64,000 nt of DNA from an uncultured Acidobacteriaceae bacterium (GCA_903842065.1 CAIMKZ010000106.1:1-64000), one strand, 5' to 3'; positions 43,659-52,613 are shown, numbered from the stretch's first letter. Notes: a model not told the origin generated them from the sequence alone. Numbers and translations: made by a program.

Positions 43659-44213
43659 GTGATCTTTCCCGGTAAAACCAAAGGACTTATCGCTCTTGCA
43701 CTGATTCTGCCTCTGCTTGCGGCGTGCCGCAAGCAGGAACAGGCGGTACAAGGCACCGTCAAGGGCATCGAGCAGGCCGCGGTCAACGCCGAGCAGAAGG
43801 CGCAGGCCACGGCCAGCGAACTGGACAGCCAGCGGGACGAGCTTGAGAAGATCCCCCTGCCCACCAAGAGCATGTTCGCCGGCGTGCGCGAGGCGTCGCA
43901 GTGGGCCAATCCCTTCCTGTCGGTCGGTCCAGAGTTCGCAACCCTGCGCATCGCAAAGGCCGACGCCGGACAGGCAGCGTCCCCGAAGTCTCAGACAGTC
44001 CGCGGCCAGCAGTCCCAGGTAAAGATCGAGGACCTGGCCCAGGCCATCACCGCCATCCCGGCAGAAGCCTGGAGGTATGGGCGGGTGATCGCAGTCGAGG
44101 AGTCTCCCGATGCCGCCGCCAAGGCTCGGCCGGCAGTGCGGCGCAACGTGGTGGCCGTGATGCGCAAGCTGAACGACCTGGGCGTGGTGGTGGAGGAGTG
44201 GCCGAGGCGGTAG
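43659..44213 (+). CDS. putative lipoprotein
   Basis: A 184-residue protein starting with GTG. The signal sequence ends in the lipobox LLAAC (residues 18-22), which would lipidate C22. A helical, Gln/Glu/Ala-rich coiled-coil segment follows (QAVNAEQKAQATASELDSQRDELEKI-like), then a small globular part with no family I recognise. It is probably anchored in the envelope. Not part of an obvious operon. Confidence 0.65.
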   Translation: MIFPGKTKGLIALALILPLLAACRKQEQAVQGTVKGIEQAAVNAEQKAQATASELDSQRDELEKIPLPTKSMFAGVREASQWANPFLSVGPEFATLRIAKADAGQAASPKSQTVRGQQSQVKIEDLAQAITAIPAEAWRYGRVIAVEESPDAAAKARPAVRRNVVAVMRKLNDLGVVVEEWPRR

Positions 44214-44647
44214 GGAATAGGGATCAGGGATATAAACACTTTTAAGTGATTGAATATAAATAACTTATTTGTATTTTTCTTGATGCGTCTCGCCTGTTTC
44301 CGTAGTGCTTGCGGCTGAAGTAGCACTTTCTTTTTCGGGCAACATAAGATTATCAAAATAAAACGACTTTCCTTTTTTGCGTCGCGTAAGTGTTGATTAT
44401 AAAAGATTTAATTCTTAAGTGCATGAATCGAAACGAATTACACTCTTCAATGGACCAGATTCCCTGTCGTTTCCACTTGTGAACAATGCAAGTGCATAAA
44501 AACAAAAAGAGTTACGTATCACAGAATCCATAAGTACAGATTCTAAAAGAGTTAGAGATTCTTTGGCCCACTGGCATTTTCTCCCAGCAGTCTTGGTGGT
44601 CTCCTCACTTTCCAGTGTGCAACAGAGTAGCGTAATTCTCTGCAAGT
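44214..44647. other. A/T-rich gene-free interval
   Basis: This 434-base stretch is much richer in A+T than either neighbour. It contains ACACTTTTAAGTGATTGAATATAAATAA-like sequence (44235-44265, paraphrased) and a hairpin AGTGCT/AGCACT (44304-44327) followed by TTCTTTTTC, which may be a weak plus-strand terminator. The only frame of note, 44415-44645 on the minus strand, has no recognisable content. It may be a remnant of foreign DNA. Confidence 0.5.
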
Positions 44648-45562
44648 TCAGATTCCCCGACGCAGTTTGGCGGCACGGACGGTGTTGGCCATGAGCATCG
44701 CTATCGTCAGCAGGCCGACGCCGCCGGGGACCGGCGTGTAGGCCGAGGAGATCTCAAAGGCTTTGGGGTGGATGTCGCCGACGAGGGTGGAGCCGCGCTT
44801 GGCGAAGGTGGCTTCCCGCTTGGCGTCGCCCGCAAAGAAGCGGTCGAACTCCTCGCGGGTGGTGAGGCGGTTGATGCCGACGTCGATCAGCGTAGCGCCG
44901 GGGCGGACCATGTCGGCAGTGACGAAGCCCGGGCGGCCGATGGCGGCGACCAGGATGTCGGCCCGGCGGGTGTGCTCAGCAAGGTCTTCAGTCTTCGAGT
45001 GGCAGATGGTGACGGTCGCATTCTCGTGGAGCAGGAGCATAGCGGCGGGCTTGCCGACGATGTCGCTGCGGCCGAGGACGACGGCGTGCTTTCCGGCGAT
45101 GGGAATGTGGCTGCGCTTCAGAATCTCGATCACGCCCGCCGGGGTGCAGGGGGCGAGAGCGGGGCGCCCTGCCTGGAGACGGCCGGCGTTGATGGGGTGG
45201 AAGCCGTCCACATCTTTCGCTGGGTGGATTGCATCCAGCAGATTTTTGGAGTCGATTTGTGGCGGAAGAGGCAACTGGATGAGAATGCCGTCGATGTCGT
45301 CGCGATGATTCAATTGCTCGACCAGTTCGAGCATCTGAGCCGTGGTGACGTCGGATGGCGGGGTGATGAGGTCGCTCGATATACCCAGCTCTTCGCAGGC
45401 GCGGACCTTGCTGCCGACGTAGATCTCGGATGCCGCCACGTTGCCGACCAGCACCGCGGCCAGACCGGGACGGATGCCGCGTGAAGCGAGCGCACGAACC
45501 TCTTCGGCCACTTCCTGCTTGATCTGCGCGGCAATCGCCGCTCCGTCGAGAACCTTCGCCAT
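44648..45562 (-). CDS. folD: methylenetetrahydrofolate dehydrogenase/cyclohydrolase FolD
   Basis: A 304-residue bifunctional enzyme of one-carbon metabolism from ATG 45562. The N-terminal MAKVLDGAAIAAQIKQEV, the catalytic Y-x3-K in EIYVGSKVRACEELG, QLPLPPQID and the C-terminal SDIVGKPAAMLLLHENATVTICHSKT / TPVPGGVGLLTIAMLMANT are all family signatures. It interconverts 5,10-methylene-, methenyl- and 10-formyl-tetrahydrofolate. Its methylene-THF product is also the carbon donor of TrmFO encoded at 54.7 kb. The frame is open 51 codons upstream, but that part is a family A repeat. Confidence 0.95.
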   Translation of the reverse strand: MAKVLDGAAIAAQIKQEVAEEVRALASRGIRPGLAAVLVGNVAASEIYVGSKVRACEELGISSDLITPPSDVTTAQMLELVEQLNHRDDIDGILIQLPLPPQIDSKNLLDAIHPAKDVDGFHPINAGRLQAGRPALAPCTPAGVIEILKRSHIPIAGKHAVVLGRSDIVGKPAAMLLLHENATVTICHSKTEDLAEHTRRADILVAAIGRPGFVTADMVRPGATLIDVGINRLTTREEFDRFFAGDAKREATFAKRGSTLVGDIHPKAFEISSAYTPVPGGVGLLTIAMLMANTVRAAKLRRGI

Positions 45563-45630
45563 CGTACCCCCAAAAGACAATCGTAACGCGGAGGGGGGTC
45601 GTGGCTTGTTGAGAAGGGCTGTTTGAGGGT

Positions 45631-45694
45631 CGATCTTTCCCAGGTGCCCAAATGCAAGGCACCTGGGGCAGCCGAGATTTGTGGTGGGTTGAGA
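45631..45694. repeat. family A palindromic repeat (inverted orientation)
   Basis: CTTTCCCAGGTGCC/GGCACCTGGGGCAG with loop CAAATGCAA, followed by ATTTGTGGTGGGTTGAGAC, the reverse complement of the CTCTCAACCCACCACAAA flank. It lies just upstream of folD and artificially extends its reading frame. Confidence 0.8.
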
Positions 45695-45791
45695 CCAGGG
45701 CCGCCTGACGGGCAATACATTCTTTATTCCAGAAGCATTATCCGGGCGCTATAATTCACCCTCAATGCAATGCGAGAAAGGTGGCTCCGCG

Positions 45792-46289
45792 ATGCTTCGT
45801 TCCGGTTCCCTCAGGTTGGTGATTTTTCTTGCTCTTTGTACTTCGCTGTTTTTTGGCGGCCTGCCGGCTCACAGCCAGACAACGACCAACATCAACAAAG
45901 TCGTGAGCCTGTTGCAGACAGACCAGTACGACTTCAAGACCACCCGTTCCCCCTCGGTCTGGACCGTCGATTTCAAAGGTGAGCACATGGGTGCTATCAA
46001 GGTGATAGTAGCCCTGGGCGAAGGCGACGATGCGCTGCTGGTTATCTTTGTCACGGCGGTAGAAAAGCGTCGGCTGCCCGTAACGACTGATTTCATGCGC
46101 ACACTCCTGGAGCAGACTCACAACTACGACCGCGTCAAGATCGAGTACGACCACGACGGGGATCTTTCTGTGCGCATCGACTCGTCACTGCGCGTTACCG
46201 ACGCAAAGGAGTTCCGTGTAATTGTCGATCAGGTCAAGAACGCCTCGGATGAACTTTACGGCACCATCGCGCCGCAGTTGCTGAACTAA
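45792..46289 (+). CDS. secreted YbjN-like protein
   Basis: A 165-residue protein from ATG 45792 (AAAGGTGG precedes it). Signal peptide LRLVIFLALCTSLFFGGLPAHSQ is followed by a domain with LLQTDQYDFKTTRSPSVWTVDFKG...IKVIVALGEGDDALLVIFVTAVEKR, which resembles the YbjN/type-III-chaperone-like fold. Such proteins are of unknown function, some acting as sensory or chaperone-like modules. It ends shortly before a strong terminator. A start at 45765 is less likely. Confidence 0.65.
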   Translation: MLRSGSLRLVIFLALCTSLFFGGLPAHSQTTTNINKVVSLLQTDQYDFKTTRSPSVWTVDFKGEHMGAIKVIVALGEGDDALLVIFVTAVEKRRLPVTTDFMRTLLEQTHNYDRVKIEYDHDGDLSVRIDSSLRVTDAKEFRVIVDQVKNASDELYGTIAPQLLN

Positions 46290-46324
46290 CCGAGCGCCGG
46301 ATCAGGCGCGTTTGGACGATGAAT

Positions 46325-46358
46325 AATGGCTGCCCCTGATGCGGGGCAGCCATTTTTT
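46325..46358 (+). terminator. intrinsic terminator
   Basis: AATGGCTGCCCC (46325-46336) pairs perfectly with GGGGCAGCCATT (46343-46354) across a six-base loop, followed by TTTT. It ends the transcript of the YbjN-like gene. Confidence 0.9.
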
Positions 46359-46443
46359 GTGGTGGGTTGAGAGGGGCTGGTTTAGGTTGTGCTTTCCCAG
46401 GTCTCAAAATCGAGACCTGGGACACCCATTTCTGTGGTGAGTT
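46359..46443. repeat. family A palindromic repeat
   Basis: TGTGGTGGGTTGAGAG, then GTGCTTTCCCAGGTCTC/GAGACCTGGGACACCCA with loop AAAATC, then TCTGTGGTGAG. It immediately follows the terminator of the YbjN-like gene and lies between it and the convergent ARPP-1-like gene. Confidence 0.8.
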
Positions 46444-46468
46444 TGGATGGGGGAGACCGTGAGTGTTT

Positions 46469-47758
46469 TCAGTACATGATGTATGGGCGGTCGGGGCCGG
46501 GGTTGGTTGGGGGCATGGGCTCGACGATGGGGCGGCGGAAGATGGGCTCCGGACTGGGCTTCACTGCACTGCCGCCGCGCAGTCTCATGCGGCTCAGATG
46601 CACGTCATACGCCGCGCCGGGGAGCAGCGATTCAAGGACGAAGGTCTCGATCTTTGCGCCGTGGTACTGGTGATAGCGGTAGACGCCGGGCTCGCCCTGC
46701 GCGGTCTCTGAGCCGGTGATGGGCGCGTTGAGAAAGCGCGCGGCGTCGGCGACTGTTGGCTTGGCGCGGTCGTCGCCTGCGGTGAGGCTCTCTGCCGCAT
46801 AAGAGCGGACGAGCTTGGTCCAGTAGCGGGCGAGCAGATCGGTGTTGGCAAAGACATCGGCCCAGACGATCTGGCCGTGGACGGCAACGACAACTCCGAC
46901 GGCGTGGGTGGCGCGAAGTTTGGCAAGCACCTGCTCGCTCGCACCGACGATGGGCGCGGCGGCCTGATCGACGCGCTCGCTGACGGCCTCAGCCTGCATG
47001 ACCTTGGCGTAGCTGGTTGTGGAGCCGGCCTCTGGCGCTGCCGGTGCCATGGCAGCTACGACACCCGCGACGGAGTTCCACACCTGCTGCTGATCGGCAG
47101 CGGCCATGGCGCGCTCGCGGACGCTGGGCTGCACCATAAGGCCTCGGGCGGCGGACTTGGACGATGCGCCGAAGGTGGCCGAGGACTCGGTCCAGCGGCC
47201 GTGCTCGATGCAGAAGACAGAAAGATCGACGGGGTCGGCTCCGGGAGGCACGATGCGGTCGGCGGCGACGATGCGATCCTGCTTGCCGCCGGTGACGATC
47301 TCGCCGGCCAGCAGCAGCAGCGGCCGTTTGGAGTGGTTGATGAGGACAAGGGTGTTGACTTGATCGCCGAACTCGTACTCGGGGATGCGAACTTCGCCGC
47401 GGGGACGGACCATTCCGCGGGCGCGGCCGGCCTCAGTAATCTCAACCTCGCCGCTCTTGAGGCCCTCGTCGAGGGTGAGGAAAGGTGTCTCTGCGGGGTT
47501 TTTGCCGCCGTTGGGGACGACGGGGAAGAGGAGCAGGTTGCCGCTCTCAAGCGGAGCGAGGATGCGGTAGGGGCTGGATTTGAATTCGCTGGGCGCGTCG
47601 GTTTCCGCTGTGGTCTCCGCGGCGGCAACGACTGAGGGATCGGTCATAGATGCGTCGGCGAGTGCCGGGTCGGCCTTGGGCGCGCCCTTGTAGGAGAAGA
47701 ACCATACGGCGAGAACTACCGCCATCGCGGCAATTGCAAATCGGTTGAGGTGTTTCAT
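46469..47758 (-). CDS. ARPP-1-domain-like protein
   Basis: A 429-residue protein from ATG 47758, which follows GGAGGAAAGCG. One N-terminal membrane helix (FAIAAMAVVLAVWFFSYKG) is followed by a domain of about 300 residues with YRILAPLESGNLLLFPVV, NHSKRPLLLLAGEIVTGGKQDRIVAADRIVPPGADPVDLSVFCIEHGRW. This matches the ARPP-1 family (named from association with stress/phosphatase domains), whose function is unknown. The VTGGKQDR...CIEHGRW stretch is its most characteristic part. The gene is divergent from the sigma-factor gene only 51 bases away, so both may share control. Confidence 0.78.
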   Translation of the reverse strand: MKHLNRFAIAAMAVVLAVWFFSYKGAPKADPALADASMTDPSVVAAAETTAETDAPSEFKSSPYRILAPLESGNLLLFPVVPNGGKNPAETPFLTLDEGLKSGEVEITEAGRARGMVRPRGEVRIPEYEFGDQVNTLVLINHSKRPLLLLAGEIVTGGKQDRIVAADRIVPPGADPVDLSVFCIEHGRWTESSATFGASSKSAARGLMVQPSVRERAMAAADQQQVWNSVAGVVAAMAPAAPEAGSTTSYAKVMQAEAVSERVDQAAAPIVGASEQVLAKLRATHAVGVVVAVHGQIVWADVFANTDLLARYWTKLVRSYAAESLTAGDDRAKPTVADAARFLNAPITGSETAQGEPGVYRYHQYHGAKIETFVLESLLPGAAYDVHLSRMRLRGGSAVKPSPEPIFRRPIVEPMPPTNPGPDRPYIMY

Positions 47759-47809
47759 CGCTTTCCTCCACATCTTCTTTTTGAGGGGCCTTGATTTGGC
47801 CTTTGCACC

Positions 47810-48799
47810 GTGAACGGAGGGCGCAGGGTTTCTTGCAGAGTATTTTTCGAGTATCTTTGGGGCGTGGGTGTGACGCCGCTCGAATCCGCGCGAGAGAACC
47901 TGGCCGATGTGGCCGCCGAGGTGGCGTGCGCGGTGGATTCCGGGCTGCTCGGCGAGCTTTGGCGGACCTCGGAGACGCGCGCCTGGGGGCTGGAGCGGAG
48001 CGAGTTCGAGGAGATTGTTTGCGCTGTAGGGCGGCGGGCGAACTTCGGGTTGGCTGCGGGCGAGCGGGCCGGAAAATCTGCGCAGAGAGAGTTTTATCTG
48101 GGACTGCGGTTGGACGATCTGGTGCTGGCGCAGAGTTGCGCGAGGGGCAACGAGCAGGCATGGCAGCAGTTTGTGACAGCGCATCGTGAGCCGATGCGGC
48201 GGGCAGCGATTGCGATCACCGGCAGCGCTTCGCGGGGAGCGGATCTGGCCGACCTGTTGTGGGCCGAGCTATACGGGCTGAATGAGCGGGACGGAGAGCG
48301 GGTGAGTCCGCTCAAGAGCTATCGCGGACGCGGCTCGCTGATGGGCTGGCTGCGGACGATCCTGGCCCAGCGGCATGTGGACCAGTGGCGGCGGACCGGG
48401 CGCGAAGAGGCTCTGGACGGCATGGATCCGCCTGCGGCAGAGACGGATACGCCTGCGCCGCCCGAAGATACAGACGCGCTGGGCCGGGCGGTGGCAGATG
48501 CGATCGCGAAGTGCGCGGCCGAGGAGCGGTATCTGCTTGCGTCGTATTATCTCGATGGGCAGACGCTGGCCGAGGTGGCGCGGGTGCTTGGCGTGCATGA
48601 GGCAACGGTAAGCCGGCGGTTGCAGCGGGTGGTGAAAGGGATTCGCAAGCAGGTGGTGCGAAACCTCGAACGGCAGGGGCTGAGCCCGAGGCGAGCGCGG
48701 GAGGCTCTGGAGACCGATCCGAGAGATCTGGATGTGAATTTGAAAAAACTTCTGCAACAAACGCAGGTTGAATCGTTCCAAGATAGAGCAGGCGGATAG
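47810..48799 (+). CDS. sigma-70-family RNA polymerase sigma factor
   Basis: A protein of up to 329 residues. Region 2 is at about 100-185 (LVLAQSCARGNEQAWQQFVTAHREPMRRAAIAITG ... SPLKSYRGRGSLMGWLRTILAQRHVDQWRR). Region 4 is at about 235-290 (RYLLASYYLDGQTLAEVARVLGVHEATVSRRLQRVVKGIRKQV) with a normal helix-turn-helix. An extra N-terminal part of about 90 residues precedes region 2. The next gene, nine bases on, encodes its likely anti-sigma factor. GTGs at 47864 and 47870 are alternative starts; none has a strong ribosome site. Confidence 0.83.
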   Translation: MNGGRRVSCRVFFEYLWGVGVTPLESARENLADVAAEVACAVDSGLLGELWRTSETRAWGLERSEFEEIVCAVGRRANFGLAAGERAGKSAQREFYLGLRLDDLVLAQSCARGNEQAWQQFVTAHREPMRRAAIAITGSASRGADLADLLWAELYGLNERDGERVSPLKSYRGRGSLMGWLRTILAQRHVDQWRRTGREEALDGMDPPAAETDTPAPPEDTDALGRAVADAIAKCAAEERYLLASYYLDGQTLAEVARVLGVHEATVSRRLQRVVKGIRKQVVRNLERQGLSPRRAREALETDPRDLDVNLKKLLQQTQVESFQDRAGG

Positions 48800-48808
48800 A
48801 GAAGGCGG

Positions 48809-49807
48809 ATGAACCAGAGAACACAATTCGACGCGCATCCCGAGGCGGAGGTTCTGAACGGCTTTGCCGAGCAGGCGCTTGGCGCGGCTGAGCGGGAGCT
48901 GGTGCTGGGGCATCTGGCGGTTTGCGCGCGCTGCCGTGAGGTTGTAGCTCTGGCCGCTGAGGCTGCGGCGGCGGAGATGCCGGTTGCGGTCGCTCCCGCG
49001 CGGAAGGCGTGGTTCGGCTGGCGGATGGCGTGGGCTCCGGCGATGGCGCTGGCGGCGGTGGCCGTGCTGGCGGTGTTTGTCTACGTGCGTCACCGGGATG
49101 CGGCCTTGCAGATGGCGCAGATCGAGGCTCCGGTGAAGCCGTCTGCGGAGCTTGGAGTGCCCGCGCCAGGTCTGGTTGCAGTTGCGCCAGTGGAGCAGGC
49201 GCAGGTCACGAGGCTAGCCGAGGTCAAAAAAGCGCCTGAGCCCGTGGTGTATCAGAGCGCCAGCGCGGGAATGATGTCGGAGGTGAACTCTGTTGAAGCG
49301 GCTGCGCCGCCGCCCGCTCCAATGGTTGAGACAGCGGACAAGGCGGCTTCATACCAAATGGCGGAGGTGCGGGCGTTCGATCAGGCCTCTGCTGCGCGCG
49401 ATGCGGCTCAAGCCGAAGCGCAGTCAGCGCGCGCAACTCAATCGCGCATGAAGATGGCGGCGGCCTCCGCTGCTCCGATGGAGATGGCGGGAGCAAGTAC
49501 GGCGCCTGCCCCGGCGATGCGCGCGATGGCCGCGGCACCAGCGGCAGTGCGGCAGATAGCTACACTTCCCAGCGGACAGACGATCGTCTCTTCGGCGTCG
49601 AGCGGCGCGTTGACGGTTGCGATCGATGCGGGTGGAGAAGTTTTTGTGAGCCGGGATCGCGGGCAGCATTGGGACGCTGTGAAGCAGCAGTGGACGAGCC
49701 GCGCCGTACACGTCGAGTGGAAGGCGGCTGCGGCTGCATTTGAACTTGCAAATGACCAGAAGCGCATCTGGGCGAGTACCGATGGCGCCATCTGGACTCA
49801 GCAATAA
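48809..49807 (+). CDS. zinc-finger anti-sigma factor with a large periplasmic part
   Basis: A 332-residue protein. The N-terminal cytosolic zf-HC2-like domain has H-x3-C-x2-C in GHLAVCARCREVV (residues 35-47), typical of ZAS anti-sigma factors. One membrane helix lies at about 75-95 (APAMALAAVAVLAVFVYV). An Ala/Met/Pro-rich linker of about 150 residues follows, and the C-terminal segment (SGGEVFVSRDRGQHW...RIWASTDGAIWTQ-like) has two S-x-D-x-G-x-x-W units of the BNR/YCF48 beta-propeller type. Cotranscribed with the sigma factor, it would hold it inactive until an envelope signal arrives. The propeller fragment is too short for a full propeller. Confidence 0.8.
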   Translation: MNQRTQFDAHPEAEVLNGFAEQALGAAERELVLGHLAVCARCREVVALAAEAAAAEMPVAVAPARKAWFGWRMAWAPAMALAAVAVLAVFVYVRHRDAALQMAQIEAPVKPSAELGVPAPGLVAVAPVEQAQVTRLAEVKKAPEPVVYQSASAGMMSEVNSVEAAAPPPAPMVETADKAASYQMAEVRAFDQASAARDAAQAEAQSARATQSRMKMAAASAAPMEMAGASTAPAPAMRAMAAAPAAVRQIATLPSGQTIVSSASSGALTVAIDAGGEVFVSRDRGQHWDAVKQQWTSRAVHVEWKAAAAAFELANDQKRIWASTDGAIWTQQ

Positions 49808-49888
49808 GAATTCTCTTACCTGACGCACCGCAACAGGGCGAATCGCGATCGACTCTCTGCCGATGAAGTGGTTGGGAGTCTCTTCACC

Positions 49889-50746
49889 ATGCAGACATCA
49901 GAAACAGTGAATCGCAAGACGGCGATGCCATGGGCTCATCTGCGGTTGCCGCCCTTTCCTCAGGTGGCGCTGAAGGTTTTGCAGGCGGTGAACTCTGAAA
50001 ATGTGGCGCTGCCAAAGCTGTGCGAGTTGATCTCTGCCGATCCGGCGTTTGCCGCCGAGGTGCTTACGGTGGCCAACTCGGCGCTGTACTGTCCGCGCTA
50101 TCCGTCGGGCAGCATCTTGCAGGCGGTAACGGTGCTGGGAGCAAACACGCTTCAGGGAATGTGCATCACCGTGGGCGTACGCGCCTATCTGGGCAAGACG
50201 ATGAGCGAGCCGGCGATGCGCGGCCTCTGGCGGCACAATCTGGCCACGGCGCTGATCGCCGAGCAAATCGGGGCGCATGGAATCGGAGACAAGAACATCG
50301 CGTACACGGCGGGGATTCTGCACGACATGGGGCGGATCGCACTGGCGGTGATTCAACCAAAGAAATACGCGGAGATGTTGAACGCGTATCGCGGTGCGCC
50401 GGTAGGACTTCTCGAAGACGAGCGCGCGCTCTTTGGCAAGGACCACTGCGAGACGGGAAAGCAGTTGGTGAAGGAGTGGAAGCTGCCTACAAGCTTTGCG
50501 GCGGCCGTCTCAGGCCATCACGAACCGCGCCGCACCGATGGCGCGTGGGACCTGGCTGAGTTGACCAAAGTGAGTTGCAGAATGGCCGATGTGGCTGGCT
50601 TCCCGGCCTGCGCCGGGTGCGAAACGGCGGAGTACGGCGAGTTGCTGGAGCAACTGCCGGCACGGGAACGGAGACTATTCCACTCCGAGCTCGAACCTCT
50701 GAGTGCGGAGATCGCTGCCGCGATCAAGGCGGTAGAGGCGCTGTAA
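49889..50746 (+). CDS. HDOD domain signalling protein
   Basis: A 285-residue protein consisting of one HDOD domain (LPPFPQVALKVLQAV; LISADPAFAAEVLTVANSALY; GILHDMGRIALAVI; SGHHEPRR). The domain is related to HD phosphohydrolases, but HDOD proteins usually lack the metal-binding residues; here HDMGR and GHH do resemble active-site motifs, so activity cannot be excluded. HDOD proteins take part in signalling linked to motility, stress or cyclic nucleotides. ATG 49889 is preferred to a GTG at 49868. Confidence 0.87.
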   Translation: MQTSETVNRKTAMPWAHLRLPPFPQVALKVLQAVNSENVALPKLCELISADPAFAAEVLTVANSALYCPRYPSGSILQAVTVLGANTLQGMCITVGVRAYLGKTMSEPAMRGLWRHNLATALIAEQIGAHGIGDKNIAYTAGILHDMGRIALAVIQPKKYAEMLNAYRGAPVGLLEDERALFGKDHCETGKQLVKEWKLPTSFAAAVSGHHEPRRTDGAWDLAELTKVSCRMADVAGFPACAGCETAEYGELLEQLPARERRLFHSELEPLSAEIAAAIKAVEAL

Positions 50747-50764
50747 CGGATCGCGCCCTGAAGT

Positions 50765-51247
50765 TCAGGACCGCTTGCGCTTGTAGTCGCCGCTCTTGCC
50801 GCCGGACTTCGATTCCAGACGCAGGTCGCGGATGACGATGCCCTTGTCCAGAGCCTTGGTCATGTCGTAGACGGTGAGAGCCGCAATGCCCGCTGCGGTG
50901 AGCGCCTCCATCTCAACGCCGGTGGGGCCGGTGGTGGATGCGGTGGCGCTGATACTGACGCCGCCCTTCGCTATCTCCGCGCGCACGTCTACATGCGAGA
51001 GCGCCAGCGGGTGGCACATGGGAATGAGTTCGGAGGTGCGCTTGGCCCCCTGAATGCCTGCGATGCGCGCCACTTCGAGCGGGTCTCCCTTGGGGTTCGA
51101 GGGCAGCGCGGCCAGGACCGCGGCCGACAACTCGACGAAGGCCGAGGCCGTGGCGGTGCGGCGCGTGAGCTTCTTATTGCCGACGTCGACCATGCGCGCC
51201 TTACCGGCTGCGTCGTAGTGCGATAGCTTGTTAGCGGCCTTTGGCAT
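50765..51247 (-). CDS. moaC: cyclic pyranopterin monophosphate synthase MoaC
   Basis: A 160-residue enzyme of molybdenum cofactor synthesis. It has ARMVDVGNKKLTRRTATA at the start, the substrate-pocket ELIPMCHPLALSHVDV with the conserved Cys-His, and VEMEALTAAGIAALTVYDMTKALDKGI with the catalytic aspartate and lysine region. It forms cPMP from the MoaA product. GAGGTG precedes the start. The gene lies nine bases after moeA in one operon; moaA and the other genes are elsewhere. Confidence 0.95.
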   Translation of the reverse strand: MPKAANKLSHYDAAGKARMVDVGNKKLTRRTATASAFVELSAAVLAALPSNPKGDPLEVARIAGIQGAKRTSELIPMCHPLALSHVDVRAEIAKGGVSISATASTTGPTGVEMEALTAAGIAALTVYDMTKALDKGIVIRDLRLESKSGGKSGDYKRKRS

Positions 51248-51256
51248 CAGATCACC

Positions 51257-52498
51257 TCAAAAAAGCAGAATGCGGACTTCCGTGCCGGCTTCGATGACGT
51301 CCTGTTCTTCGGGCAGGACGAGGAAGCAGTTGGAGCGGGCGAAGGTGGCAAGATCGCCGGAGCCCTGCCAGAACAGGCGTTCGACCGTGGGCCACTGGTT
51401 GGCCGCGCCGAAGGTGCAGTGGGCGGGCATAAAGCGTGTAAGCGCAGGATCGTGTTTGGCGCGCTTGCCCAGCCGAGCGGTTGCGAAGCGCGGGCCAATG
51501 TCGGTGCGTCCGGCCAGCGCGGAGAGGACCGGCGCGGCGAAGAGCAGAAATGTGGCGGCAGAGGATATGGGATTGCCGGGCAAACCCCAAAAGCACTTCG
51601 TTCCGTTCTTGCTTTGGAGCGTGGCAAATACCGTCGGCTTGCCGGGCTGGATGCGGACGCCGGTGAAGTGGAAGCGGAAGCCGGCGCGTTCGAGCGCAGG
51701 CTCGACCAGATCGTACTTGCCTGCCGAGACTCCGCCCGTGGCGAGTACAAGATCTGCCTCAAGTGCCTGGGCGATGGCGGCGTTAAGGGCCTCTTCCGTG
51801 TCGGCAACGGTGGGCAGCAGCCAGGGGTCGCCGCCAGCCTGCGCAACAAGCGCGGCCAGCATGGGGCCGTTCGAGTTGCGAATCTGGCCGGGCGCGGGCG
51901 ACTGATCAACGGGGACGATCTCATCGCCGGTACACAGAATCGCCACGCGGGGCCGCGTGTACACATCGAGTTCCGGATAGCCGGAGAAGGCGGCGAGAGC
52001 GATACTGGCCGCGGTGAGTGCAACGCCGGGAGCGAGGATCGTGTCTCCGGCATGGGCCTCTGCTCCCGTGGGAACGTAGTTGTCTCCAGATGCAATCGTG
52101 CGCGGAGCAAGCAGGCGGACTGTGCCGTTAGCGACCTCGACGTGCTCGATCATGACGACGGCGTCTGCGCCTTCGGGAACAGCGGCTCCGGTCATGATCT
52201 CCCAGGCAGAGTTGGGGGGCAGCGGGCCGGAGGGTGGGTCGCCTGCGCGGGTTGATCCAGCTATACGCAGAGGCTGATTGAGGGAGGCCTCGGCAGCGCG
52301 GACGGCAAATCCATCGCGGGTGGAGCGAGGAAAGGAGGGTTGGTCGCGGTCGGCGACGAGGGGCTGGGCGAGGATGCGGCCTTGAGCCTGGTGGAGCGAA
52401 ACGCGCTCAGTGCGGGGCGCGGCATCGCGCAGGAGAGCTTCGGCGTGCATGCGTACAATCGCAGAGGCTTCGTCGAAGCTAAGCAGAGTGGAACCCAT
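51257..52498 (-). CDS. moeA: molybdopterin molybdenumtransferase MoeA
   Basis: A 413-residue enzyme from ATG 52498 (MGSTLLSFDEASAIVRMHA). It inserts molybdate into adenylylated molybdopterin. Motifs include RSTRDGFAVRA at the N-terminus, the central AILCTGDEIV and ATGGVSAGKYDLV with the family glycine/serine/aspartate pattern, and GLPGNPISSAATFLLFAAP. Domain IV is at the C-terminus. The frame stays open 37 codons upstream without support. First gene of the moeA-moaC unit; upstream lies a bidirectional hairpin. Confidence 0.94.
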   Translation of the reverse strand: MGSTLLSFDEASAIVRMHAEALLRDAAPRTERVSLHQAQGRILAQPLVADRDQPSFPRSTRDGFAVRAAEASLNQPLRIAGSTRAGDPPSGPLPPNSAWEIMTGAAVPEGADAVVMIEHVEVANGTVRLLAPRTIASGDNYVPTGAEAHAGDTILAPGVALTAASIALAAFSGYPELDVYTRPRVAILCTGDEIVPVDQSPAPGQIRNSNGPMLAALVAQAGGDPWLLPTVADTEEALNAAIAQALEADLVLATGGVSAGKYDLVEPALERAGFRFHFTGVRIQPGKPTVFATLQSKNGTKCFWGLPGNPISSAATFLLFAAPVLSALAGRTDIGPRFATARLGKRAKHDPALTRFMPAHCTFGAANQWPTVERLFWQGSGDLATFARSNCFLVLPEEQDVIEAGTEVRILLF

Positions 52499-52561
52499 AG
52501 ATTCGATTGTAGAAGATGAACGGCACGCGCCCGATGAGCCAGAGCACGCGAGCCAATACAC

Positions 52562-52592
52562 AAAAGGCGTCCTCCGAAGAGGACGCCTTTTT
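52562..52592 (-). terminator. intrinsic terminator of the TPR gene
   Basis: AAAAGGCGTCCT (52562-52573) pairs with AGGACGCCTTTT (52580-52591) across CCGAAG. A-run on one side and T-run on the other make it work in both directions; on the minus strand it ends the transcript of the TPR protein gene, whose stop is 22 bases upstream. Confidence 0.88.
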
Positions 52593-52613
52593 GCAGGTAA
52601 AGCTAACACAAAG

